From Clostridium sp. CAG:253 (GTDB taxonomy: Bacteria > Bacillota > Clostridia > Lachnospirales > Lachnospiraceae), in contig FR887333.1 of NCBI GenBank assembly GCA_000436755.1, forward strand, positions 32,270 to 52,569: DNA of 20,300 nt. The letters are read 5' to 3'. The position numbers and the translations under genes were made by a program. Positions 7,511 through 14,845 of the stretch are shown here, piece by piece. The notes under the pieces were generated by a model. It did not search any database. It worked only from the letters and a program-made list of their open reading frames with translations, and had not been told where the DNA came from. How positions within the stretch are numbered: the first letter of the stretch is position 1; every line of letters starts with the position of its first letter.

Positions 7511-8045
7511 CGGTTCCTCCGCTTTCCACATCTGTCTCGTCCTCTTCAGGCTCATAATCTTTATACTGTTCTACTTTTTTCTGTATATTATTTACAAGGT
7601 CAGAGAAATCCTCACCACATTGATTTTTAGTAAAAATAAAAGCTCTCACCGGTGACATGTATATATAAATAGCATTTTTTACAACTACTGTTTTTCGTAT
7701 CTGATACCATTTTACCTTTGCCTCCTGTTCACCCTGTGAAACAGTTATTCCATCATCATTTATGTTATAATGAAGTATTGCATTTATGCTTTTATTTTTT
7801 CTGACCTGTGCTTTTGCCTTGCTCCAAAGCATAATCGGCTGTATAACAGTAAAAATAAGACCTATTATTATAAGTGCCATAACAGCAGTTTTGTCAAGAT
7901 GCTTAAATCTGACAACACATATTATAAGACTGGCAAAACTTATAATAAGTCCAAAAATTCCCGACATGCTCCTGTAAGTATGTCTCATAGAAAATGCATA
8001 TAATTCTCCTGCACTAAGCTTTGCATCAAAATTTAATTCAGTCAT
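7503..8045 (-). CDS. YcxB-like membrane protein
   Basis: 180 residues with two adjacent transmembrane helices (about 27-46 and 54-74), then a domain (about 88-140) whose pattern, NDDGITVSQGEQEAKVKWYQIRKTVVVKNAIYIYM in outline, fits the YcxB-like family of unknown function: a D/G-rich turn, a conserved W near 113, then strand and Y-rich segment. The C-terminus is strongly acidic (EPEEDETDVES). ATG at 8045 is six bases after GGAGG; a TTG one codon earlier is too close to that site. It is the first gene of the minus-strand block behind the promoter at 8076-8104 and overlaps tsaE by 8 bases. Confidence 0.75.
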   Translation of the reverse strand: MTELNFDAKLSAGELYAFSMRHTYRSMSGIFGLIISFASLIICVVRFKHLDKTAVMALIIIGLIFTVIQPIMLWSKAKAQVRKNKSINAILHYNINDDGITVSQGEQEAKVKWYQIRKTVVVKNAIYIYMSPVRAFIFTKNQCGEDFSDLVNNIQKKVEQYKDYEPEEDETDVESGGTDE

Positions 8046-8075
8046 CAAATTCCTCCGTTTCTAGTTTTAATAATG

Positions 8076-8104
8076 ATTATAAGTTTTTTTAGATAAAAAA
8101 ACAA
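8076..8104 (-). promoter_or_regulatory. Sigma-A-type promoter of the YcxB-tsaE-tsaB-rimI block
   Basis: On the minus strand -35 TTGTTT (8099-8104) and a perfect -10 TATAAT (8076-8081) are 17 bases apart. The predicted start near 8069 leaves a leader of about 25 nt including GGAGG. It lies back to back with the plus-strand promoter at 8124-8132. Confidence 0.75.
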
Positions 8105-8123
8105 TACACAACAGCACTTTTTA

Positions 8124-8132
8124 TGTTATACT
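8124..8132 (+). promoter_or_regulatory. Extended -10 promoter of the RelA/SpoT-domain gene
   Basis: TGTTATACT matches the extended -10 form (TG, one base, TATACT). The -35 region is weak (TACACA near 8105-8110). Start of transcription would fall near 8139, at the first base of the inverted repeat 8140-8170. Confidence 0.55.
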
Positions 8133-8139
8133 TATAAGA

Positions 8140-8170
8140 ATGCAGGTAAATCAATATATTTAACCTGCAT
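8140..8170 (+). promoter_or_regulatory. Inverted repeat at the predicted transcript 5' end
   Basis: ATGCAGGT and ACCTGCAT form a perfect 8-bp stem, extended by AAAT/ATTT with one bulged A. It is not followed by a T run, so it is not a terminator. It could be a 5' stabilising hairpin or a repressor operator just downstream of the -10 element. The G-rich ribosome site GGGGGG (8185-8190) lies 15 bases beyond. Confidence 0.55.
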
Positions 8171-8200
8171 AAAAAGATATAAAAGGGGGGTACCGGACTA

Positions 8201-10096
8201 TTGTCTGTAATTATGCACAATTATAACAGTAAAGAAGAACTCGAAACAATTATAAATCAGGAAATTGATTTTGAAAAGTTAAATGAGCTTTGTGAGCACA
8301 TTACAAATGCCATAACTGAGATACTTACATCCTGTGGTTTGTATTTTCGTATTTTTTCAAGAGTCAAGTCAGTTGAGTCAATAGCCGCAAAGCTCTTCCG
8401 CGGCAAATACGGAACACTGAACAACCCCAAAAAAATTCAGGACCTTATCGGCCTGCGCGTTATACTTTATTATTACGATGACCTCAGCATATGCCGTGAC
8501 ATCATGGAAAGAACCTTCCAGATGATTGATGAATGGTCACGAAATTTCTTCGAGTCCGACGAATTCCGTGCAACAAAAATAAACGGCGTATTTAAGTATC
8601 CTGAAGAATATTTTAATTTATACAAAAAGGAACTTTGGACTCTTCCTATAGATACAACTTTTGAAATGCAGTTTCGCACTGTATTTTTTGAGGGCTGGCA
8701 TGAAATCGAACATGATATGCGATACAAAAGCCGCATAAGCGATGACCAGTTTTGGAAAGGCAGTGAAGAACTTTCACGAATGTTAAACTGCATACTCGCA
8801 AACCTTGAGTTAAGCGATTGGTCATTGGTAAAACTCTTTGAAGAACTCTCATATAACCATTATAAAAATATGAATTGGGAACTTATGCTTAAAAGTCACT
8901 TCCGCATCAAAATTGAAGATTCAAGTCATCTGCATCCTGACATAATCGCAATTTTTAATCAGGATAAGGAAATAGCAAAACAGTTTTACAAATGCCCGCG
9001 AATTATTCTTATCCGTGAACTGTTAAAACTTGACAACCCTGAAATAAATTACAATCTTATTATAAAACTTATAAACAACAAATTAGTAAAAAACCAGCTT
9101 ATAAGACTCGTCTGCGACAAAATTGACGAGCCTCACGACAGCCGTACTTACAAAAAGGAAACACTTGCAAGACTGGAATCAAATATATTATTCCATCTTG
9201 AACTTCCTCTTTTGCACAAAGATTCACGAACTTTAGATACCGAATTTATAAATGCATCAGCAATAATTTATAAATGGGTACGCTTTAAAATGAATCCTGT
9301 TTTTGAAGATATGCCTGATGAGACAACATCTTATAAAAACAAACTTCCGGGATACCAGCTTAAAATAAATTATGATGCTATGAATATGGTTTTCCATGTA
9401 AAAATAAGTTATATTGACAGCAAACATGTAGGTACACTTTGGCATATTCATACATCAATTGCAAAACTTGATGACGGCAGACTCCATTTTTACCATATGA
9501 CTTCAAAAGACCTGCCGCGTGGTATCAGTCAGAAAGACACATTTTTAAAGCCTTCATTTTTGTCTGATATTTCTAACAAAATAGGAATTATCGATATTAT
9601 TCGTCTCGGAAATAAAGCTGTCTTTGTAACGGATGATAATGATTATAATGATTTTCATTCTCTTATCTGCAATGACAACCGCAAACTTCCAATAGTGGCA
9701 ATTGCCCAGAGAAGTTCATGCGAAACGCCAGCCGCAAAACCCGGCAGTCAGGTTGTTCAGGAATATAAAGACGGCTATGATATGAACACCTTTACGATAA
9801 ACGGTACAAGGCTTGCAAAGGTTATAGGCCATTATTCTCATGTGTTTATGATAGATAAGGATTTCGTTGGAAAATTTGCCGAAAGTTTCAGCATTCCCGA
9901 AATGAATGCCGACGGATGCATATGTATTTTCTGGCCGCCACACACCAACAAAAATTTTACGTTATTTACAAGGCGCATGGTACTTGAAACACAATTTGAT
10001 TTTAACCGTTTTGCTTTCCATGATGATGATGTTTATGAAAAGGCTTTCAGACATAAACTTGTTCAGATAATTAAGGAGGATAATATCAGCCGATAA
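8201..10096 (+). CDS. Large protein with N-terminal RelA/SpoT-like synthetase domain and unknown C-terminal region
   Basis: 631 residues from a TTG at 8201, ten bases after GGGGGG; an ATG at 8213 is the alternative. Residues about 50-180 resemble the (p)ppGpp synthetase fold: RVKSVESIAAKL (54-65), IQDLIGLRVILYYYDD (79-94, D81 matching the Mg-binding Asp), and FEMQFRTVFFEGWHEIEHDMRYKS in outline at 154-177 (E155 matching the catalytic Glu). The G-loop expected as NGYRSLH reads NGVFKYP (128-134), so the substrate-stacking Tyr is missing; activity is doubtful or altered. No HD hydrolase, TGS or ACT domain is seen. Residues about 230-345 look helical; 350-630 form a mixed region with RLGNKAVFV, NRKLPIVAIA, HYSHVFMIDKDF and GCICIFWPP, which I cannot name. 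It is monocistronic, with its own promoter and a shared terminator. Confidence 0.8.
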   Translation: MSVIMHNYNSKEELETIINQEIDFEKLNELCEHITNAITEILTSCGLYFRIFSRVKSVESIAAKLFRGKYGTLNNPKKIQDLIGLRVILYYYDDLSICRDIMERTFQMIDEWSRNFFESDEFRATKINGVFKYPEEYFNLYKKELWTLPIDTTFEMQFRTVFFEGWHEIEHDMRYKSRISDDQFWKGSEELSRMLNCILANLELSDWSLVKLFEELSYNHYKNMNWELMLKSHFRIKIEDSSHLHPDIIAIFNQDKEIAKQFYKCPRIILIRELLKLDNPEINYNLIIKLINNKLVKNQLIRLVCDKIDEPHDSRTYKKETLARLESNILFHLELPLLHKDSRTLDTEFINASAIIYKWVRFKMNPVFEDMPDETTSYKNKLPGYQLKINYDAMNMVFHVKISYIDSKHVGTLWHIHTSIAKLDDGRLHFYHMTSKDLPRGISQKDTFLKPSFLSDISNKIGIIDIIRLGNKAVFVTDDNDYNDFHSLICNDNRKLPIVAIAQRSSCETPAAKPGSQVVQEYKDGYDMNTFTINGTRLAKVIGHYSHVFMIDKDFVGKFAESFSIPEMNADGCICIFWPPHTNKNFTLFTRRMVLETQFDFNRFAFHDDDVYEKAFRHKLVQIIKEDNISR

Positions 10097-10135
10097 AAAA
10101 GAGCTGCATGCCAGTTGTGCGTGCAGCTCTTTTTC
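10095..10135. terminator. Bidirectional terminator between convergent genes
   Basis: GAGCTGCATGC and GCGTGCAGCTC (10101-10129) form an 11-bp stem with one G-T pair and a 7-base loop, flanked by A5/T5 so that either transcript ends in a U run. It overlaps the stop of the plus-strand RelA-like gene and touches the stop codon of the convergent HtrA-like gene. Confidence 0.9.
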
Positions 10136-11412
10136 TAACTCAACGTTATACTCAAAGTAATATCTTTTCTGATATTCTTAATTTTTCTTGATACTTCAAC
10201 TTTTATCTCTTTGCCGCTCTTATTTTTTATGAGCGTATTATGTAATGCATAAATATTTTTTACGCTCTGTCCATCAACTTTCACAATAACATCTGCTACT
10301 CTCATTCCTCCCATATATGCAGGTGAACCAAGATATACGGATGTTACATATATACCTCTTACAAGGTTGTGCTGTTCTGCTGTTGCGGAGTCAACGTCTA
10401 CTCCTTCAATTCCGAGATATGACGTATTTTTTCCGCGCATGAGCAGTTCCAAAATATCGTGTACACTGTTTACGGAAACGAATGCCATATTTTTTTCGCC
10501 GGTAAGATTTTGGAATTTGTTGTTTATAAATCCTATCATATGACCATCAGTGTTTAAAACAATGCCGTTGCTTGTCGATACACATGCCATATCAGTGGAA
10601 TACAACGAGATTTGATTATCTGCAATTGATGCTTCTATATCCGATTTTATCACTTTTCCAAGCATTACAGAATACATTATTCCGTTTGGCGCTCCTATGG
10701 CAATAACATTTGAACCGTTTGAAGTTCCTGATATACTTCCCATATCAATTGACATAATCTTTTTTCTTGCATCTTTCGGTACGGTTGAACGTGTCACACG
10801 CAGAACTGCAAGGTTTACATTACTATCAACTCCAAGAACGCTTGCTTTTGCCTCGTCCCCATTGTAAAACTCTACCGTAACCTCATCCGTGCCGTTTACC
10901 GCACTAGAGTCAGTAACTACAAAACATTCATTTCTTGTAATATTAAATATTGCTCCGTAAGTTATGCCGCTGTTTAAATCATTTACATCATACCATGTTG
11001 TGTCACCCATAACTCCGCGAACTTTTACAAGTGCATATTTGTAGCTGTTTCCAATTGCTGCAATTTCTTTTGATACATGGTCATAATTATCAATCGACTC
11101 TAAGTCTGACGGACTTACACTATGTTTTACGACATTATTTTCTGCATTGTTTTCTGCGGATTTTGTTTCCTGCGGACTAAGTGTTTCCACAATATAATCT
11201 GATATGTCTTTATCATCATTTGCTTTGTTTATAAGGTGAAATACTACTCCCGCAACTGAACCAAAAACAACAGCGAGAAAAAATGCCGAGAATATTTTTG
11301 CTGCAAATTTTGCTATCTTTTTTTTCTGCTGAGGACGTACCTGTTCTTTAATAAACTGATACTTTTCTACCTCATGCTCCCTCTCCTCAACAGGTTTTTT
11401 GTGAATTGTCAT
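10135..11412 (-). CDS. HtrA/DegP-like membrane protein with PDZ domain, probably catalytically inactive
   Basis: 425 residues: cytoplasmic Lys/Glu-rich N-terminus, one transmembrane helix at about 36-60, a low-complexity linker (61-115), a trypsin-like fold (about 120-325) and a PDZ domain (about 333-425, with SPAYMGGMRVADVIVKVDG). The topology is that of Firmicute HtrA. The catalytic positions differ: the TNxHV motif reads TDSSAV (167-172, Ser for His), the DLAVL motif reads NLAVL (N200 for Asp), and GNSGGPL reads TSNGIV (S281 perhaps kept). Loss of His and Asp suggests a pseudoprotease acting as a sensor or scaffold. ATG at 11412 is six bases after GAGGT. Transcribed divergently from mutS2. 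Confidence 0.85.
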   Translation of the reverse strand: MTIHKKPVEEREHEVEKYQFIKEQVRPQQKKKIAKFAAKIFSAFFLAVVFGSVAGVVFHLINKANDDKDISDYIVETLSPQETKSAENNAENNVVKHSVSPSDLESIDNYDHVSKEIAAIGNSYKYALVKVRGVMGDTTWYDVNDLNSGITYGAIFNITRNECFVVTDSSAVNGTDEVTVEFYNGDEAKASVLGVDSNVNLAVLRVTRSTVPKDARKKIMSIDMGSISGTSNGSNVIAIGAPNGIMYSVMLGKVIKSDIEASIADNQISLYSTDMACVSTSNGIVLNTDGHMIGFINNKFQNLTGEKNMAFVSVNSVHDILELLMRGKNTSYLGIEGVDVDSATAEQHNLVRGIYVTSVYLGSPAYMGGMRVADVIVKVDGQSVKNIYALHNTLIKNKSGKEIKVEVSRKIKNIRKDITLSITLS

Positions 11413-11517
11413 ATATGTACCTCTGTTCCCATATTAAATATATTGCACTTTAACTAAAAATACATAAATTTTCTTCATCATTATGTATAAATCTACCATA
11501 CATTTATGAATACAATA

Positions 11518-11566
11518 TTAACAAATCGTAAAAAAATACTGTATACTTGATTACTTCCTATATAAT
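11518..11566 (+). promoter_or_regulatory. Candidate promoters for mutS2
   Basis: Two overlapping possibilities: TTAACA (11518-11523) with TATACT (11542-11547) at 18 bases, and a perfect -10 TATAAT (11561-11566) whose -35 (TACTGT) is poor. Either gives a leader of about 55-75 nt before the ATG at 11629. No clear promoter was found on the minus strand for the divergent HtrA-like gene in this 216-base, A+T-rich gap. Confidence 0.5.
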
Positions 11567-11628
11567 GTTGTAAAATAATATTGGATATTTTTGTCCGTAA
11601 TAAGATTTAAATGAACGGAGAATAATCA

Positions 11629-14010
11629 ATGAATGTTAAAGCATTACATACTCTTGAGTATGATAAAATAATTGCTATGCTTGAATCTTATGCAGCGTCA
11701 CCTCTCGGTAAGGAATATTGTAAAAATCTCCTTCCATCAGATGATGAAGAATATATTTTCAAAGCTCAGCATGAGACAAGCGATGCTCTCACCCATATTC
11801 TTACACAGGGTGAAATATCATTTGGCGGTATCAAAGACATCAGAGCAAGTTTAAAAAGACTTGAAATAGGTTCAATCCTCGGTATTGGAGAGTTATTAAA
11901 TATATCAAGTCTTCTTTCGACTGCCGGCAGTGTCAAAAACTTTTTCAGAAAGAATTTAAACGAAAACGATGAGACGGGTGATTCCCTGAATGAGCGTTAT
12001 CAGCTTATTGAACCTCTCTCACCCCTTATGAAGGAGATACGCCGTTGTATTATCGATGAAAACACTATTGCCGATGATGCAAGTGTCGGTCTCAGCCATG
12101 TGCGCAGAAGCATGAAAATTGCCGGTGGTAAGATACATGACCAGCTCAATTCCATTGTGAACGGCAGCAGCAGAAGCATGCTTCAGGATGCAATCATCAC
12201 AATGCGGAACGGCAGATATTGTCTCCCGGTCAAAGCAGAGTACCGCTCATCTTTCAACGGTATGCTTCATGACCAGTCGGCTACAGGTTCCACTCTTTTT
12301 ATTGAGCCCGCTTCAGTCGTAAAATTAAACAATGAGATAAGACAGCTTGAACTTGACGAGCAGGAAGAAATCGAAAAAATTCTTGCAAATTTAAGCAACC
12401 AGACTGCCGAGCAGAGTTTCTTTATTGAACAGGATTTCAGAATTTTATCTGAACTTGATTTTATTTTTGCAAAGGCTATGCTTTCAAAGAAAATGAAAGG
12501 CACACGCCCTAATTTTCCTAAGGAAAACTATATAGAGATAAAAGAGGGCAGACATCCTCTTATAGATGCAAAAAAGGTAGTTCCTATCAATCTGCATCTC
12601 GGACGTGATTTCTCACTCCTTGTCGTAACGGGACCAAATACAGGTGGTAAAACCGTATCACTTAAAACCATCGGACTTTTTACACTTATGGGACAGGCCG
12701 GGCTTCACATCCCTGCATTTGAGGGTTCTTCACTCCGCATCTTCCATGAAGTGTACGCCGATATAGGCGATGAACAAAGTATCGAGCAAAGTCTCAGTAC
12801 ATTCTCATCACACATGGTAAATACTGTATCCATACTTGAGAAAGCCGATGAAAACAGTCTTGTTCTCTTCGACGAACTCGGTGCAGGTACAGATCCTGTT
12901 GAAGGTGCTGCACTTGCCACTGCCATCTTGTCGGATTTACACCAGAGACACTCGACAGTTATGGCTACAACCCATTACAGTGAGCTTAAATTATATGCAT
13001 TGCAGACACCCGACGTTGAAAATGCCTGCTGTGAATTTGATGTTACGACACTCAGACCGACCTACAAACTTCTTATCGGAGTTCCCGGAAAGAGTAATGC
13101 CTTTGCTATTTCAAGCAAACTCGGTCTACCTGACAGAATTATTGAGGATGCCAAAGGACATGTTGCTTCTGATGCAAAACATTTTGAAGATGTTCTTGCA
13201 GAACTCGAAAAGACAAGAGTCCAGCTTGAAAAAGAACATCTGGCAGTATCAAAGAGCCGCAAGGAAATTTCTGACTTAAAGAAATCCCTCAGGGAAAAGA
13301 ATGAAAAAATAGACAATTCCAAAGACAGGATATTGCAGCATGCCAACGAAGAAGCCAGCCGCATACTTTCCGAAGCAAAAGATTATGCCGACGAAACCAT
13401 CCGCAAATATACAAAATGGGCTTCAAGCGACAAGCATATCAAAGAAATGGAAGCCGAGCGTGCTGCTCTCCGTGAAAAAATGGATTCAAAGCAGTCTAAA
13501 ATCAAAGTCAAAAAAGAGAAGCCAAAATCAAAACAGGTCAAAGCTTCTGACCTTTATATAGGTGCTGACATAAAAGTGCTTTCCCTGGGTGCAACCGGCA
13601 CTGTAAGCACACTTCCTAACGAAAAGGGAGACTTATTTGTTCAGGCAGGGCTTTTAAGAACAAAAGTAAATATAAAAGATATCGAACTTCTGCCAAAACC
13701 AAAAACTTTGTCCACACCAAACAATCACAGTGGAAGCGGAAAAATACGAATGAATAAGGCAGCCGGAATAAAAGGAGAAATAAACCTTATAGGCATGACT
13801 GTTGACCAGGCTATGCCTGTTCTTGAAAAATATCTTGACGATGCCTATCTTGCGCATATGACACAGGTAACCGTAATACACGGCCGTGGCACAGGTGCAC
13901 TCAGGACAGCAACACACAACCACCTTAAACGCACCAAATATGTCAAGTCATTCCGTCTCGGTGAATTTGGTGAGGGAGACATGGGTGTTACAATCGTAAA
14001 TTTCAAATAA
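11629..14010 (+). CDS. mutS2: Endonuclease MutS2
   Basis: 793 residues, full length for MutS2, which lacks the mismatch-recognition domain of MutS and acts on recombination intermediates or collided ribosomes. Order: core/lever helices (1-300), ATPase with Walker A GPNTGGKTV (335-343), Walker B LVLFDE (411-416) and the adjoining DELGAGTDP signature, ATTHYSEL (446-453), a coiled-coil charged region (515-640), a small beta domain (about 640-690), and a C-terminal Smr domain with HGRGTG at 751-756. The Smr motif usually written LDLRG reads INLIG at 718-722, removing the conserved Asp and Arg. ATG at 11629 is preceded by GGAG. The response regulator starts 10 bases after its stop, so the three plus-strand genes are probably one transcript. 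Confidence 0.96.
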   Translation: MNVKALHTLEYDKIIAMLESYAASPLGKEYCKNLLPSDDEEYIFKAQHETSDALTHILTQGEISFGGIKDIRASLKRLEIGSILGIGELLNISSLLSTAGSVKNFFRKNLNENDETGDSLNERYQLIEPLSPLMKEIRRCIIDENTIADDASVGLSHVRRSMKIAGGKIHDQLNSIVNGSSRSMLQDAIITMRNGRYCLPVKAEYRSSFNGMLHDQSATGSTLFIEPASVVKLNNEIRQLELDEQEEIEKILANLSNQTAEQSFFIEQDFRILSELDFIFAKAMLSKKMKGTRPNFPKENYIEIKEGRHPLIDAKKVVPINLHLGRDFSLLVVTGPNTGGKTVSLKTIGLFTLMGQAGLHIPAFEGSSLRIFHEVYADIGDEQSIEQSLSTFSSHMVNTVSILEKADENSLVLFDELGAGTDPVEGAALATAILSDLHQRHSTVMATTHYSELKLYALQTPDVENACCEFDVTTLRPTYKLLIGVPGKSNAFAISSKLGLPDRIIEDAKGHVASDAKHFEDVLAELEKTRVQLEKEHLAVSKSRKEISDLKKSLREKNEKIDNSKDRILQHANEEASRILSEAKDYADETIRKYTKWASSDKHIKEMEAERAALREKMDSKQSKIKVKKEKPKSKQVKASDLYIGADIKVLSLGATGTVSTLPNEKGDLFVQAGLLRTKVNIKDIELLPKPKTLSTPNNHSGSGKIRMNKAAGIKGEINLIGMTVDQAMPVLEKYLDDAYLAHMTQVTVIHGRGTGALRTATHNHLKRTKYVKSFRLGEFGEGDMGVTIVNFK

Positions 14011-14020
14011 AAAGGAGTAT

Positions 14021-14758
14021 ATGAATAAAATGGCACAAAAACAGAAAATACTTATTGTCGATGATGATGAAAACATCGCAGAACTTATAGGACTTTATCT
14101 CACAAAAGAATGTTTTGATACGCACATTGTAAATGACGGTGAATCAGCGATAAAAGCTGTTACAGAGTACGCTCCAAACCTTGTACTTCTCGATATAATG
14201 CTTCCCGGCATAGACGGATATGAAGTTTTAAGAGAGATAAGAAAAGACTCCAAGCTTCCTGTAATTATGCTCTCAGCAAAAGGAGAAACCTTTGACAAGG
14301 TACTCGGTCTGGAACTTGGAGCCGATGACTACATTATGAAACCTTTCGATTCAAAAGAAATGGTTGCAAGAGTAAAGGCAGTTTTAAGACGCACCAATGC
14401 TCCTGCCGTAGCTGAGCCTGCTGCCGCTTCTGAGCCTGCTGCCGATTCACTTCCAAAGGAATGTGTAACATATCCTGACCTTATTATCAACCAGACCGAC
14501 TACTCGGTTACTTACAAAAACAAACGTGTTGAGATGCCTCCAAAAGAACTTGAATTATTATATTTCCTTGCATCTCATCCAAATCAGGTTTTCACAAGAG
14601 AACAGCTTCTCGACCACATCTGGAGTTATGACTATATTGGCGATACACGAACTGTCGATGTTCACATCAAACGTCTTCGTGAAAAATTCGAGGAACATCC
14701 TCAGTGGGAACTTAAAACAGTATGGGGTATCGGTTACAAATTTGAATACAGAGAATAA
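14021..14758 (+). CDS. OmpR/PhoB-family response regulator
   Basis: 245 residues. Receiver domain about 8-124 with acidic pocket D14-D16, phospho-acceptor D58 in LLDIMLPG, S85 and K107 in the switch positions; a Pro/Ala-rich linker (127-143) made of two near-identical PAAASEPA-like units; and a winged-helix DNA-binding domain (about 150-244) with RVEMPPKELELLYFLA and TVDVHIKRLREKF then WGIGYKF. Start is ambiguous: ATG 14021 lies only three bases after AAGGAG, ATG 14030 twelve bases after it; the longer form is given. Located 10 bases after mutS2 and upstream of its likely partner kinase. The signal is not inferable from sequence. Confidence 0.95.
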   Translation: MNKMAQKQKILIVDDDENIAELIGLYLTKECFDTHIVNDGESAIKAVTEYAPNLVLLDIMLPGIDGYEVLREIRKDSKLPVIMLSAKGETFDKVLGLELGADDYIMKPFDSKEMVARVKAVLRRTNAPAVAEPAAASEPAADSLPKECVTYPDLIINQTDYSVTYKNKRVEMPPKELELLYFLASHPNQVFTREQLLDHIWSYDYIGDTRTVDVHIKRLREKFEEHPQWELKTVWGIGYKFEYRE

Positions 14759-14770
14759 TTTTTTACATTT

Positions 14771-14800
14771 ACACACTCTCTGCTATAGCAGGGGGTGTGT
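14771..14800 (+). other. Long hairpin between response regulator and kinase genes
   Basis: ACACACTCTCTGC, loop TATA, GCAGGGGGTGTGT pairs over 13 bp with two G-T pairs. Only about four Ts close the 3' side, so it would be a weak terminator at best; it may reduce kinase expression relative to the regulator or protect the upstream mRNA end. Confidence 0.6.
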
Positions 14801-14845
14801 TTCATGCATTTATGATTTATTTAGCACCTGTGAAAGGAGGTTTAT

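Noticed and set aside
7148..7630. Plus-strand open frame of 160 codons
   Set aside because: Antisense to tsaE and the YcxB-like gene, no recognisable motif and no ribosome site.
12836..13279. Second plus-strand frame of 147 codons within mutS2
   Set aside because: An out-of-frame shadow of the ATPase region, which is clearly coded in the mutS2 frame.
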